Shown piece after piece: positions 39,611 through 51,400 of a stretch of DNA of 64,000 nucleotides (its first letter is position 1; each line of letters opens with the position of its first letter). The translations under genes were made by a program, and so were the position numbers. The notes under the pieces are model-generated. The model was not told the origin of the DNA. It did no database searches and saw only the letters and a list, made by a program, of their open reading frames with translations. The stretch is from Diospyros lotus (Eukaryota > Streptophyta > Magnoliopsida > Ericales > Ebenaceae): NCBI RefSeq assembly GCF_014633365.1, contig NC_068352.1, forward strand, positions 27,995,310 through 28,059,309, written 5' to 3'.

Positions 39611-42600
39611 GCGCGCAAACAACCTCCCCTATCCTGAACCCATCTCCGTCGGGGGAAGGGCGAAACCCTAGCAATCCGGTAGCTAGGGCCGCCAGGTTTA
39701 TCAACAAGATGGTGGTGCCGGGGATGAAGATAGGCGAGTCGTTGAATGTAAACCTCCCGGCGTTGGCATCAGTGTTGTCGCCGGCAGTAGGCTGGTCCTT
39801 TTGGGTGACTTCGAAGACGGTGTCTGATATTCCGAGGAGCTTTAGGCCAACGCTCAAAATTCCGAAGAACCAGGCGTTCATGGCGGCAATCTTCCACGTT
39901 CTCTGATTGTTCCACCATGCGCGGATTGAGAGTCCAACTCGCAGATACTCAGATAAAGTGTACAAGTTGTAGATGAGGAAGAGAAAGATGATTGTCAAGA
40001 AGCCTGGTTCTCCCATCTGCATTACGAGAAAATATACATAATTTACGGTGATTGAAATTTTGATATCTCTTCTTAAAGAAGCTACGTTATTAGAGCTTAC
40101 TCTTACGAATCATGTAAAAACAGATGCTAGAATGGACCAATTGATGAGATTGATCATTACGCAATGATCAATGATCATGGACCCACATCACGTCAAAAGC
40201 AATTGCCAATGGTAACATAACATTTGTAATTATAAATTATGTTAATAATTTTAATTCAATATAAAAATATTAATTTTTTTTACATAATTTATATCCAATG
40301 AAACTACGTTCAAAACTTTTTCTAGGCTGACCTTGGGCAAGAAATGAGTATCAGCGATGATACAGTAGGCCGGCAAAGCAACATAACATAGCTCGGGAAT
40401 GGACCGGATGGGCCACAAAATGATGTATAAGTAGGCCAAGCCTTGCCGGAACTGGAGCCTCCCTTTGAGCATAAGGATAGGTGGGCTTTTTGGGCCGAAC
40501 AGAACTTCAAGCAGCCCAGTCGCCCACCTCTTATGTTGGATCATGGCTGCCGGGCCACCAGAGGGTGCACAGCCCAAGAACGCTGGCGGGTCGGGTGTGC
40601 AGTAGGTGGATCTCCAACCCCTCCCCAGAATGGAAAGCCCAGTATGCACGTCTTCTGTTCTAGATCCGTACATCCATCCAACCTTTGAAGGACACAAAGT
40701 TTAGAATAATTTACTTAATAAATGATTTAGAATAAAGTAAATGACCTCAAAATGGCAACCAGCTCCTTTCTTGGGATATATTTTAAGGCTCTATTCGGTG
40801 ATGAAGCTCTCACCTCACTGCCCCATTTGGTGCCATACTCATAGCCACAGCCAGCAACAGTGTGAGCTGCATCCATGCAACTCGACAAATCCTCTTCCAA
40901 TGAACAGCCAATCATCAACCCTGATAGTGTCTCCGCAGCTGATGTGGTGAACTCTATTGAGCTCCCATAAACGCTCTTCAATGCCTCAATGTTGCGCAGC
41001 TTTCCTATCACCAAGGGCACAGGCAAATTATTAAAAAAAGTAGCGTGCTTGAGATTTAACCCTTTTTTTTGTTTATATTAAATATATAGAGCGTTTCTCA
41101 CCGTTGATTTGCTTGTCATATGGAGATAATCCATAAATGATTTTTCTTCTGTGAAAGCAATTTGTTCCTTGATAAAAAGGTCCTTGAATCCCCACTACTC
41201 CATATCCCACGTACTGAAACAAGACATTTACAGTGAATACTAGAACTGTTTTAATTAATAGTTAATTTATTCTAAGTTTTCCTTCGTTGTAGTTCGAAAA
41301 TATGTCTCATACGTCTCATATTTTAAAGATAGTAAGTCTATATCTACTGTTCAAGGATTGAATAATTTATTTCTTGTCGTTGTGTTTACTTTACTTTAGG
41401 ATATCTTTGACATTTTATAATAAATTTATATGAAACCCCTATCATTTGGCTAACAAAAGGAAGATTAATGCAATAATTTCAACTTAGAGATACATACTGT
41501 TATTTAAGAAAATTTTAGGGATATTGAGGCTAACTTTCTTTGAAAAAATTACTTAATTGTTTTTTTAAAAGATGCAAACCTTCAACAAAACCTCCAATTG
41601 GTTTCCAAATGGGTCGTCCTTCAATCCATCGTAGAAGCCTTGAGGAGACTGAACATATCCACAATCCCTCTCATTCTTGATGTCGATAAAGAAACACATG
41701 GCGTGAAGAATAATTTGAGGGTTATTAACATACATGTCACAGTCTACATTCAGCATAATTGGAGCATTGGTCATCACTCCTGAAACTCTTGTCTGTTAAT
41801 ATCATAGTACAAATAATAATATTAGATCAACAATTAAGTAAGAAACGAAACAAAAAAAAAAAACTTATAGATCTTTTTTAATTTCATAAAAAAGTTTGCC
41901 AATATTCATAAATTGAAAAGAAAAAAATAACCATAGCAAGTGAGTTATTTTCACAAAAATGAGACTTTTCCATACTTTGGTGATGCCTTTTTTTTATTTA
42001 TAAAAAAGTATCATTAAGTAGACATAAATATAAATATGGGTTTACAGTACAAATTATACTTAATATGGAATACAAATCGAAGCTCTTACAAGCACATTCA
42101 TGGCGCCAGCTTTGAAATTATGTAAGTGATTGGGGCGTTTTTCTCTGGAAATGTAGACAAGATGTGGCATTGATTCATCTTTTGAAAGACGTTCCTTGTT
42201 CTCCCATATAACCTAATTAATTAAAAGACGGTGAATTAATCAAGTAATTAGCAATAAAAATATTTGAATGGTTGATTAGATAGAGGCTGCTTTCAGTGGA
42301 GGTACGCACACAAAGAGAGTCAGATTTCTGTTGGCGACAACATAAATGGACCAAAGGTTCAATCAAATCGTTCAGTGTTTTTGCGACTTATATATAATTG
42401 GTTAGATAGATCGATCATAGATTGATTTGTGGCCAACAAGGTATGGTGAAATACCTTAACTATGGAAGGGTGATTTCCACGTTGTATGTTTGAGAAATCC
42501 TTGAAGTGGCCAACGAGCTCGCAAGGAAGAGGCCTTCTGGATGCATCTTCAATTATCTGGCAAAGATGTTCATACTCGCACTGCAAATTAAGACAACAGA

Positions 42601-43421
42601 GCGAGCGAGAGAGAGAGAGAGAGAGAGAGAGACTGGCTTTAGTTAGTTAGATTATTATGATGCTTAAAATGACATCATAATAAACTGATATAAATTAATT
42701 AACCCACCTGGATCTTCTTCCTCTCTTGCCGGAACTCCGGCGAAGCATCCTGAGAAGACGAGGACTGACTGGAAAAGTACCGGAAGGGTGCCCGGAGCTG
42801 TATGCCGTGCTTCTTGCAGAAAGGAACCCAGAGCCTGGCAAACTTTGAGGCTTCAACCAGCGAGTAGAAGGTGAGAGGAGAGCCGCCGTCGTCGGAGACG
42901 TAGCAGGCCAGCTTATCGGGCGGGTAGTCGACGGCCAACAAGGAGAGCACGGTGTTCACAGTGAGGATTGGCGGCTCCAAGACTGGATCAGCCGTTGTCA
43001 CAAACATGTCCACCGGAGGGAGCTCCACTTTCCTATCCAATCAACCATCCAAAACCACAACCAAATTAACACCCAGTTAGAAAAAAAAGTCTTCTGTGGA
43101 TAAGATTCCTGATCACTTTGGTATAAACTGGAACTCGAGAATTGGGCACGTGCACGTATACCTTTGCGAGAGGCGTTGAGGGTAAGTTTTGAACTCCACT
43201 TGCTTCCACTTGGTGCTGACAACAAGAACCCACGTGAAAGTGAACCATGACTCGCAGAGAAAGGCCAGGAGCCAGGCGAATCCATGGATTCTGGGAGAGA
43301 GGATGCGATGGAGCAGGAGAGAGAGGAGGAGGAAGAGGATGGCAAGTTCAATGGCTCGAGAAACGTAGTTTCTGCGGGTGAATCTTTGGTAGAGAGGGAG
43401 GGAGCTGGAGGGGTTGGCCAT
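39558..43421 (-). CDS. Cellulose synthase-like protein, CslB/CslH type, with C-terminal frameshift
   Basis: GT2 glycosyltransferase of the Golgi/plasma membrane that makes a cell-wall glycan backbone; CslB products are not known, while grass CslH makes mixed-linkage glucan. Minus-strand exons: 43421-43162, 43032-42708, 42580-42455, 42212-42090, 41792-41580, 41213-41102, 41004-40814, 40682-40332 and 40016-39558, all GT-AG, 719 residues as read. Visible parts: two N-terminal membrane helices (about 18-65), SDDGG (Asp134/135), [10 protein letters not shown] (D295, D297), TED (459-461), QHKRW (499-503), then C-terminal helices. As read, the frame ends early at 39558. Skipping one base near 39607-39611 opens a frame with [17 protein letters not shown] and a last helix, ending at 39464 (about 750 residues, the family norm). 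So this is a disrupted allele, a recent pseudogene or a sequence error. CslB versus CslH is undecided. Confidence 0.9.
42601..42630. repeat. (GA)n microsatellite in a CslB/H intron
   Basis: GAGC then GA dinucleotides in the intron between CslB/H exons 2 and 3, close to the exon 3 acceptor. Read on the gene strand this is a CT tract next to the splice site. Confidence 0.8.
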
Positions 43422-43511
43422 TGTCAGAAGAAATTATCGATGGGGGCTGGCCCGTTTGATACATACACATGGCGCGTTAAGATGGTGTTTGGCAGGTTGG
43501 GTATCTGCATG

Positions 43512-43520
43512 CTATTTATA
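43512..43520 (-). promoter_or_regulatory. TATA box of the CslB/H gene
   Basis: TATAAATAG on the minus strand, 91 bases upstream of the ATG at 43421. This spacing allows a short leader of about 55-65 bases. It is the best promoter match in the window. Confidence 0.65.
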
Positions 43521-44436
43521 GGTGATTCGGATGCTTGGATGGGTGGCCATTCATTGAATGTGCGGCCGATCACGGAACTTATGGTGAGCGTGGTGATGAA
43601 CTGATGATGAAATGACACGAAAACGGAAAAGAGAACGAAAGACGTGTTTAATAGGAAACGAAAATACAAAAATAATATTTTTTTTAAAAAAAATAAAAAA
43701 CAAAAATATGGGATAAATTGTAAATTTAAAAAATATAAAGATATTTTTATAAATATAATTTTTAATATAAAAAATTATAAAAAAATAATTTAAACATAAA
43801 CAATAAACATAAGTTTCATAATGCATTCAGCCAAATCAAATATATGTAACAGTCTACAAATTTATAATCCATGTAATAAGCAAACTTTGATATTCAATAA
43901 TTACAATTTTCTTGCTAGCCAAATAATAATTGTGCTAGAGGCAAACCCAGTTGTAATAAAACTTCATGAATGTGAAATTAAAAGATAGCTTCTATTCTAA
44001 TATGAGTGTTAGAAAGATAGCAAATGGTAAATAAAACGTATTATACATGGAAAAGCAGGGAATTAGAGATAGAAAATACCAACAGATTTTTTAAAGTATG
44101 GAATTGTAGTATAATGCAATAGTAATAAAAAAAATGTCATATGATTAACGTTCTATTCTTAGAATGGAATAATTGGGAAGCAAGCCTTAGCATCATAGTA
44201 AGTCACTCCACTACAATTTCGGTATCATGGACCCTGAGCACTAAACACCCCCTTCTAACATGTGGAAACTGGAGATGATTCAATGCGTTTGACCCACCCC
44301 AGAACCCAACAGATTGTTGGCAGGAAAAGATAACATAATTCGATCATTCCAATTTAAGACCATTTCTCCAGCAAATAAAGAGGTGAAAGTAACCATTTCT
44401 ACATGAATGAGATGTTAGTATCATGTCTTTCATTAG

Positions 44437-45313
44437 GTTGTTGCCATTGTTGTTAAAATCTCGATTTTACGCGTACGATTTTATGATTTTACGATTCGAA
44501 GACCCCCAAACGATTCAAATCCCATGTAAAATCCAATTTGGGATAAAATCCTATAAAATCTCGATTTTACATGTACGATTTTACGATTTTACGCTTCAGA
44601 GATCCCCAAACGATTTTACGATTCAAAGACCTCTATTGATTTAAGTTGTAATTTAGAGGATGCTTCCAACGTCTCAATGTCACATAGAATCTGACATTGG
44701 AACTTATGCAATGAATTGTTATATTTTGCCTCTAAATTGGAACTTGATTTAACATTGATTACATAAATTCCAATGTCACATAGCATCTAACATTAATTGT
44801 ATAAGTTCCAATTTACTTGATTTAAATTATAATTTTTACTTGATTTAACATTGATTGCATAAGTAAATCAAGACAAACAAGTAATTAATTAATGGACCAC
44901 CCAACCCCAAATTGGGATATTACTTGATTTAATCAATGTTAAATCAAGAAAAAATTACAATCTAAATCTAAAGGAAGACATTGGAAGCATCATCTAAAGA
45001 ATTTTAAGCTATATTTTACCTCTAAATTACCTATATTTTGCCTCTAAATTGCCTATACCAACCTGCTAGTTTTTGAGCTATATTTGGGAAGTATCATTTT
45101 TTGAATTATAATAAGGAATAATCAAGTTATTAAATAATATTAATTCATTTTCTACAAAATTATATTATTATAAACATATATTTACAAAAATTAAAGAGTA
45201 TTTTTAATTATCTCTAAAATCTTACGATTTTACGATTCGATTTTACGATCCGATTTTATGGACCCTTTGTCGATCCCACTTAAAATCTCGATTTTAACAA
45301 CCTTGGTTGTTGC
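44437..45313. mobile_element. Non-autonomous hAT element with perfect 8-bp target duplication
   Basis: The element spans 44445-45305 (861 bases). Flanks GTTGTTGC at 44437-44444 and at 45306-45313 are identical. Ends: CATTGTTGTTAAAATC on the left and, read in reverse, CAAGGTTGTTAAAATC on the right, 14 of 16 matching. A CA start with 8-bp duplication is typical of hAT transposons. The interior consists of repeated TTTTACGATT/AAATCG words and sequence of self-complementary character; no transposase is encoded. Confidence 0.85.
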
Positions 45314-46597
45314 AGTATGTGGATCCATCGCTGTGTTGTTCACCACTATTTGCGTCGGTGTTTTCTGGCTTGAACCCAACTGAAGGTCTCAAGTCCCATA
45401 CTTTCAAGAAATGTGTTTCAAGAAAAAGAGAGAGGAAATAAAATTTTGAAACATCCAATTATGTCATTCAGTAAAACATTGGGCAATAATTGCTGGATAG
45501 CAATCGTGGCTTTTCTGGGCAGCAATTGTCGAAAACGTATTTCCGGCTGAAAATGCATTTCTAGTTAAGTTTTCTAAATTTTGAAACGGTCTGAAATTTT
45601 TAAAAAATTACACAAACTATCCGAAAAACGATTTAAAAAATGCCAAAACGACGCATCCGAGCCATTTTCGTGCTCACGGACAAAATCAAATCCATACAAG
45701 ACTGCGTTCGAGGTAGCGTATAGCCTAAGGCTGATCACGGAACTTATCAACTATTAAATAATTTATTATATTAGGTAAGATATCACAGATTAAAACATAT
45801 TATTAAAATTAATACACCAAAACAAAAATAGCCTCTAAGTTTTTTTATATATTTTTATCTTATTCATTCACCTCAATATTAGGACGGCAAAATGCAGGGG
45901 CTTTGGAGAATAGAGAATAAAAAGAAATAATTCACTACTAATTCGTGTAGAATATTAATTGTATAATTATTATACAAATTATATGTTATATATAATAATT
46001 AATAATTAAGAAAAAAATAAAATTGATTACTTTTCAAAAGTCAAAATAAAATAAGACAATTAGAATTAGAATGGCATGTGGGTTTCATCTCATTGGCTTT
46101 TATTTATTACGAAAAGTCAATTGCGTCTGCAAGAGAAGAAAAAAGGGACATGGGCAGGAGAATGATTCTCAAATTTCTCGAGATATGTATATATATATAT
46201 ATATATATTATACATTATACAATATTAGATATTATACATATTTAATTATTATGCACAGCCCCTCTCTCTCTCTCTCGGCAAAGTAAAATATATAAAAAAT
46301 ATATATTTGTATATATGATATATATAATATTTGAATATATATTATATATATAATATATTATAGGGGTTAGGTAGCTTGCACTCTAACTACAAATTGAAAT
46401 TCAACTAACTATGGGTCATTGTCAATCAAATGACATCAACCCATACATTATCCACCCCATGTTTCAACCCTTCTCTCAATGTAAGTTGTAACACTTTACT
46501 TGAAGTGGGATGTAATAATCATTGAAGGTGATATTTTGAATGATTGAGTGATGTATTGTTGATTTAGAAGTTCTATCTTTGAGTTTGTTAAGTTTTA
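45314..46597. other. Intergenic, no gene seen
   Basis: AT-rich sequence with TA microsatellites at 46187-46208 and around 46300-46362, and a short CT tract at 46262-46277. No supportable gene. Confidence 0.4.
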
Positions 46598-47783
46598 GGC
46601 TTAGTTTGGCTATGCTTTTTTTAAAGAGTTGAAAAACTAGATAGTATTTCAGTTGTGTAATGGCGTTTAAGTTGTTAACGTGTTTGGATAATGTACTTTT
46701 AAGCTATAGTGTAAAGTTATGTATTTAATTTGTAAAAATTGATAAGTTGTTAGAACTGGACAAAAAGACTAAAATGGACATGACACTGAATAATATAAAT
46801 AAAATTCAAAAAATATAATTTTTTTGAAAAAAAATTAAATTGATGTCCAATTGCTAAAATACTTATAATTATATAAAAAAATAAAATATATATAATTTGT
46901 ATACTTTAGGTATTAATTCATAAAAATCTTCAATATATATGTTGAGATATTATATAAAATTATTTATTTTTAAATTTTATCAATACATATTAAGTATTTA
47001 CCATTTAAATAAATATTAATACTTAAATTTATATTTGTTTCATACAGTTAGAAATTTGATATATATTATAAAATTACAAGATTATAGATGACACAATAAT
47101 TGATAATTAAATAAACTTAATAATTATAAATTTCAAAATTAGATAAGAGACACAGCAAGATTATACACAAAAATTTTATGAATACTTAAATTTATTTTTG
47201 GGCGACGATGGAGGCTTGCGGCGCTGGGTGAAGCTCGCAGTTGGGTGGTGATGGGCACTGGCGATGGCGATGATCTGCTAGCAGGGTGGCGATGGAGGCT
47301 TGCGGCGATGGTAGCAAGGCAACGATGGCAGTAGGGTGGCACTGGGCGACGATTTGCTAGCAGGGCGGCTTGAGCGATGGCGGTGCTGGGCAGTAATGGG
47401 AGGCGTTGGGCAGCAATGGCGGCTTGTGGCGATGGGGGCTTGCGGTGCTGGCGATCGCGGCAATCTACTATGGAAGATAAGCGCAGTGAAGTGAAGAAGA
47501 AGGTGACAGTAATGAGGCTCGGAAAGGTAAGGGATAGGGGTTGTAAATTTTGATATTATTGGAGGGTGAAATGGTCATTGATCTGGTCAACTCAAGAAGC
47601 TCCAAAGAGCTTTTTTGCAAAAGCGGGTGGGTGATGGCTTTCCGAAAACGCTGTTAGTTAGCGTTTTAGCTCTACAACGTTTAAACTGTTAATAACATCC
47701 AAACATATAAGAAAATAAGCCTCACAGCTTATACGCTAAATGAATAGCTTAAAAGTGGTCAAATCGCATTGCCAAATTAGTGC
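46598..47783. mobile_element. Possible TIR transposon with GC-rich core
   Basis: Left end GGCTTAGTTTGGCTATGC and right end in reverse GCACTAATTTGGCAATGC are imperfect inverted repeats; the subterminal parts also resemble each other (ACTTTTAAGCTAT, GTTTGGATAATG/GTTTGGATGTTA). I could not define a clean target duplication. The centre (47200-47470) is GC-rich and repetitive, with GGCGATGG and CTTGCGGCG words. No transposase seen. Confidence 0.45.
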
Positions 47784-48783
47784 TTAGTCTTTTCTTATAT
47801 AAGTTTTAAATAAATTGATACTAAAAAATTATATCTCTTAAGAGTGATTTTTTTATATTAATTTTACGAATTTATCAATTTATATGATAATTTTTCTTTT
47901 CTTTTTTTGCTGTTACAATACGATCAAAATTAAATTGGTAGTCTTATATCATTAATGGAGAATGAGAAAATTGTACATAAATAAGCTTAGTTTGTGGGTT
48001 GGCCCATTGGAGAAGTCAAACTTGAATTTTCAATTTAAAAGACTTTAAAGCCTACTACTTCTATTTGAGTTTGTACCTCTCTTGGGAGGAACTCAAATTA
48101 TTTGCTGATGCCATCAAGGGCTCCCCATCAGCCAATAATGCCCACTCATATTGTCAAAAATTAGAGGGTGTTGATTGCATTTAACTAATAGAAATTTTAG
48201 GTGAGATGTCTCTAAATGGTGTTATTAGACTCAATTATAGGCATTAACGCATCGTGTCACATAATGATGTAGTTGAAATGCTCACAATTATAGTTAAAAG
48301 TAATTTTAAGATGTGTTCGTGATCGTCTTAAAATTTATCCTAAGGATATGAGTCGAATAAATATTTCAAGCACTAAATTTTTAATTTTTTTATATTATTT
48401 AGACAATCAGAAATTCTAGGTTTATTAAAGAACAAGTAAAATAAATTAAACTAATTAATTAAATTAAAAAAATAAAATTGATTTAAAAGCCAACTTAAAT
48501 CAAAGAAATTAGTGAATTTTAATAACTAAAGCACGTGTACATACCTAGTTATGCAATGCAAATTATAGATTTTTACACGAATGAATTGGCAAATTAAGTA
48601 TGTATTGTCGAAATCTCCTAACATATTCGTTATCCTATTTTTAGGTTATAAAGAGTCTATTTTCATTTAATAACTTCTTATATCTCTATGAAAGTTTAAT
48701 TAAATGAAAACGCATTACAATTTATGAAATTCCTAACATATCGCTAAAAGCCACACAAAGAAATTAAATTTTGTTTTTAGTTA
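47784..48783. other. Intergenic, no gene seen
   Basis: AT-rich sequence between two mobile elements. Nothing recognisable. Confidence 0.4.
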
Positions 48784-49634
48784 TTTTTTTTTTTTTTGAA
48801 TCAAATGTAAATATGTATTAATGATCAAAATGAACAATACAAATACTCTAGGCTTACCTAGGCAGATCAAGAGTACCAACTAACCAACTCTAAATTCATG
48901 TAACTAGGGTCACAAATTGGGACAAAATATTAGGATATAAAGAAAAAATAACCCTGTATACATGTATTTTAACCCTTTTAACAATACAATCGACAGAAAG
49001 TCTATGGTCTTAAAAAATGAGTTGATTCCTAGTTGACTAAATGAGGTAGACAACGCAAGCAAGAGCAATCCTCTTAGCTTTGGACTGCCAAGATGTCCCT
49101 AGAGCCTCCTTTAATCATTTCAAGGAACTAGCGATCGTAGACAATGTCCTTCGAATGCCTATCCACGATTTAATATATTTAATATGCCCCAAAATTTTCG
49201 TGCTTACTGGACATTGGAAGAAGATGTGCTGTAAAGTTTCCTCACTGATACCACATAGCCCACAGGTTATGTCCATATCCAGGTAAGAGAAATTCTATTT
49301 AGAACCCGAAAATTTACTCTTCAAAACTCATGTCTCATCAAAATTTTTAATAATTTTAATATACCTCTTTTACCCTCACAATCCACAGCAAACTCTCTCC
49401 TCCGATCACCTCTCATCCTCAGCCATCACCTAAATATATAAATACGCACACACACACTTATATATATATATATATATATACACACACAGCATGGCCGCGA
49501 CCATGGCAGTCGCAACCATGCAATCCAGCACACAAACACATATACACTCACACACCAATACACTCAGACACCTATATAAATATATATATATATACACATT
49601 CACACACACTTATATATATATATAAGCCGCGGCC

Positions 49635-49795
49635 ATGGAAACCCCCGCACCTCACGGTGCGAGGGTTTCTGCAATCCCCACACCGCAAGGTGGGGGAGTT
49701 TTTGAAATCCCCACACCATGAGGTTTGGGGATTTCTAAAATCTCCGCACCTAGTGGTGAGGGGAATCAAGCCTTCCCCGACTGCTGGGAAGGCTT
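49635..49795. repeat. Tandem self-complementary hairpin units, left arm
   Basis: About five successive units of about 32-36 bases, each an imperfect palindrome: CCCCCGCACC/GGTGCGAGGG, CCCCACACC/GGTGGGGG, CCCCACACC/GGTTTGGGG, CTCCGCACC/GGTGAGGG and AAGCCTTCCC/GGGAAGGCTT, most with four-base centres. Related units recur in the right arm at 50357-50460. Confidence 0.8.
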
Positions 49796-50426
49796 GATTA
49801 AATTTGTTTTATTTTAATTAAATAAAATAAAAAATAATATAAATAAATAAATTCTAAATATTTGTATTTTAAGTAATTATAAATTAACTAATTTTAAATT
49901 TTAAATCATTGTAATTAAGTGTTGAATTTCTAATACTTAAAAAAATTTAAAATTTATTTTATTGAATTACTTAAAAATACGCATATCTAAAAATCCTATC
50001 ATCATTTAAAATAATTTTTTTTAAATATGTATATCTTTACCTAATTTAATAAGATAAATTTAAAAATCTTATCATCATTTAAAATATATTCTTTTTAAAT
50101 ATATGTAATTATAAAAAAAAAATATTTTAAATGATGATAGAATTTTTAGATATGTGTATTTTCAAGTAATTTAATAAGATAAATTAATTAATTTTAAATT
50201 CTTTTAAGTATTAAAAATTCAACACCATGATTTAAAATTTAAAATTAGTTAAATTATAATTACTTAAAATGCAGAAATTTAAAAATTATTTATTTGTATT
50301 ATTTTTTAATTTTATTTTATTATAATAAAATTTTTAATTAAAATAAAAAAAAATATAAAAAGTCTTCCCAACTGCTGGCAGTCGGGGATTTCAGCAACCC
50401 CCGCACTGCGCGGTGCGGAGATTGCT

Positions 50427-50460
50427 GAAAACCTCCGCACCGCGAGGTGCGGAGGTTTTC
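50427..50460. repeat. Perfect 15-bp hairpin with GCGA loop
   Basis: GAAAACCTCCGCACC at 50427-50441 and its exact reverse complement at 50446-50460 flank GCGA. It lies in the right arm of the foldback element and is followed by another palindromic block (ATGGCCGCGG...). Confidence 0.9.
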
Positions 50461-51400
50461 ATGGCCGCGGCTGCCATGGTCGCGGCCATGCTTTTGTGTG
50501 TGTGAGTATATATATATATATAGGTGTGTGTGTGTATATATATATGTGTGTGTGCTGGGTTGCTCTATATATATATATATGGGTGTGTGTGTGAGTTTGC
50601 TAGTTGCATGGCCGCGGCCATGCTCTATATATATATATGTATGTATTTGTGTGTGTATATGATGTAGGAGGGAAAAAGAGATGCGAGATGATGGTCGGCG
50701 ATGAGAGATGATCGGAGAAGAGGGTTGGCTGTGGGATGTGGGGGGATAAAATAGGTATTTTAAAATTATTAGAAATTTTTATGGGACGTGGGTTATGAAG
50801 AGTAATTTTTCGGGTTCGCGATAGAATTTCCCTCCAAGTAAACTAGCTTATCCTTTGCAATCAATTTATTTTTTATGCCCAACCACAAGATAAAAGCATG
50901 TTTAGGGGTAATAGCAGAATCCCAAACCCCCTTGGCCCACATCTTGAAAGCACCCTTAGGCCTAAAATAGTCATAGGCCTTTGATAAATTGAACACATCT
51001 CCAATCTGCCAAGAATTAAGCAACCTCATTGCTGCATCCAGGGAGCCTTTCGAGTGACAAAGATAATCCTTCATGCTTATGATTTTTTTCATTAATGGGG
51101 AATCCTCCTTTTTCACCAATTTGTCCTAGATAATACCATTGCCAAGATAACAGTGATGAACCCACCGAATCCATAAAGCATCCATTTTCTTCTGAATATT
51201 CCAGAGAGTTTTAGACATTAGCGCCATATTCCAGCTTTTAAGGTCCTTAAACCCAAGACCACCTTCATTTTTAGCATGACAGACCTCCTTCCAGGCCACT
51301 AATGGATGATGGGAATTCCAGAGTAAGCCACGACAAAGCCTATAAATCTTATCAATAACACCAGCAATGGGCAACACAGTTAGCCAAAAGCACTCTATGG

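Larger units (their letters stand above)
49278..50841. mobile_element. Foldback Mutator-like element inserted in the LINE
   Basis: The element spans 49287-50832 (1546 bases). Its 9-bp flanks TCCAGGTAA (49278-49286) and TCCAAGTAA (50833-50841) differ at one base. Ends GAGAAATTCTAT and, in reverse, GGGAAATTCTAT start inverted repeats that stay alignable for at least 140 bases (AGAACCCGAAAA, TACTCTTC, TCTCCGATCA). The resemblance continues through microsatellite, GC-rich and AT-rich zones to a centre near 50100, so almost the whole element folds back. 9-bp duplications with long inverted repeats are typical of Mutator-like elements. Non-autonomous. Confidence 0.85.
48784..51400 (-). mobile_element. 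5'-truncated LINE retrotransposon, split by a foldback element
   Basis: Non-LTR element on the minus strand. Its poly(A) tail appears as a T14 run at 48784-48797. Coding remnants read in order from 51377: LPIAGVIDKIYRLCRGLLW, WKEVCHAKNEGGLGFKDL, the zf-RVT part (FKMWAKGVWDSAITPKHAF) up to KLVYLE. After the inserted element (49287-50832) it continues YLDMDITCGLCGISEETLQH, FFQCPVS. Most of reverse transcriptase and the endonuclease are missing, and a stop lies near 51126. Confidence 0.88.

Noticed and set aside
47139..47463. Minus-strand Pro/Ser/His-rich ORFs
   Set aside because: Low-complexity translation of the GC-rich repeat core of a transposon-like segment; no start context or family match.
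49430..50470. CRISPR-like array of repeated hairpins
   Set aside because: The sequence is eukaryotic, the units are not separated by unique spacers, and they lie in transposon arms with mirror symmetry.
50447..50662. 71-codon ORF with Cys/Tyr/Ile repeats
   Set aside because: It is translation of TA/TG microsatellite inside the foldback element.
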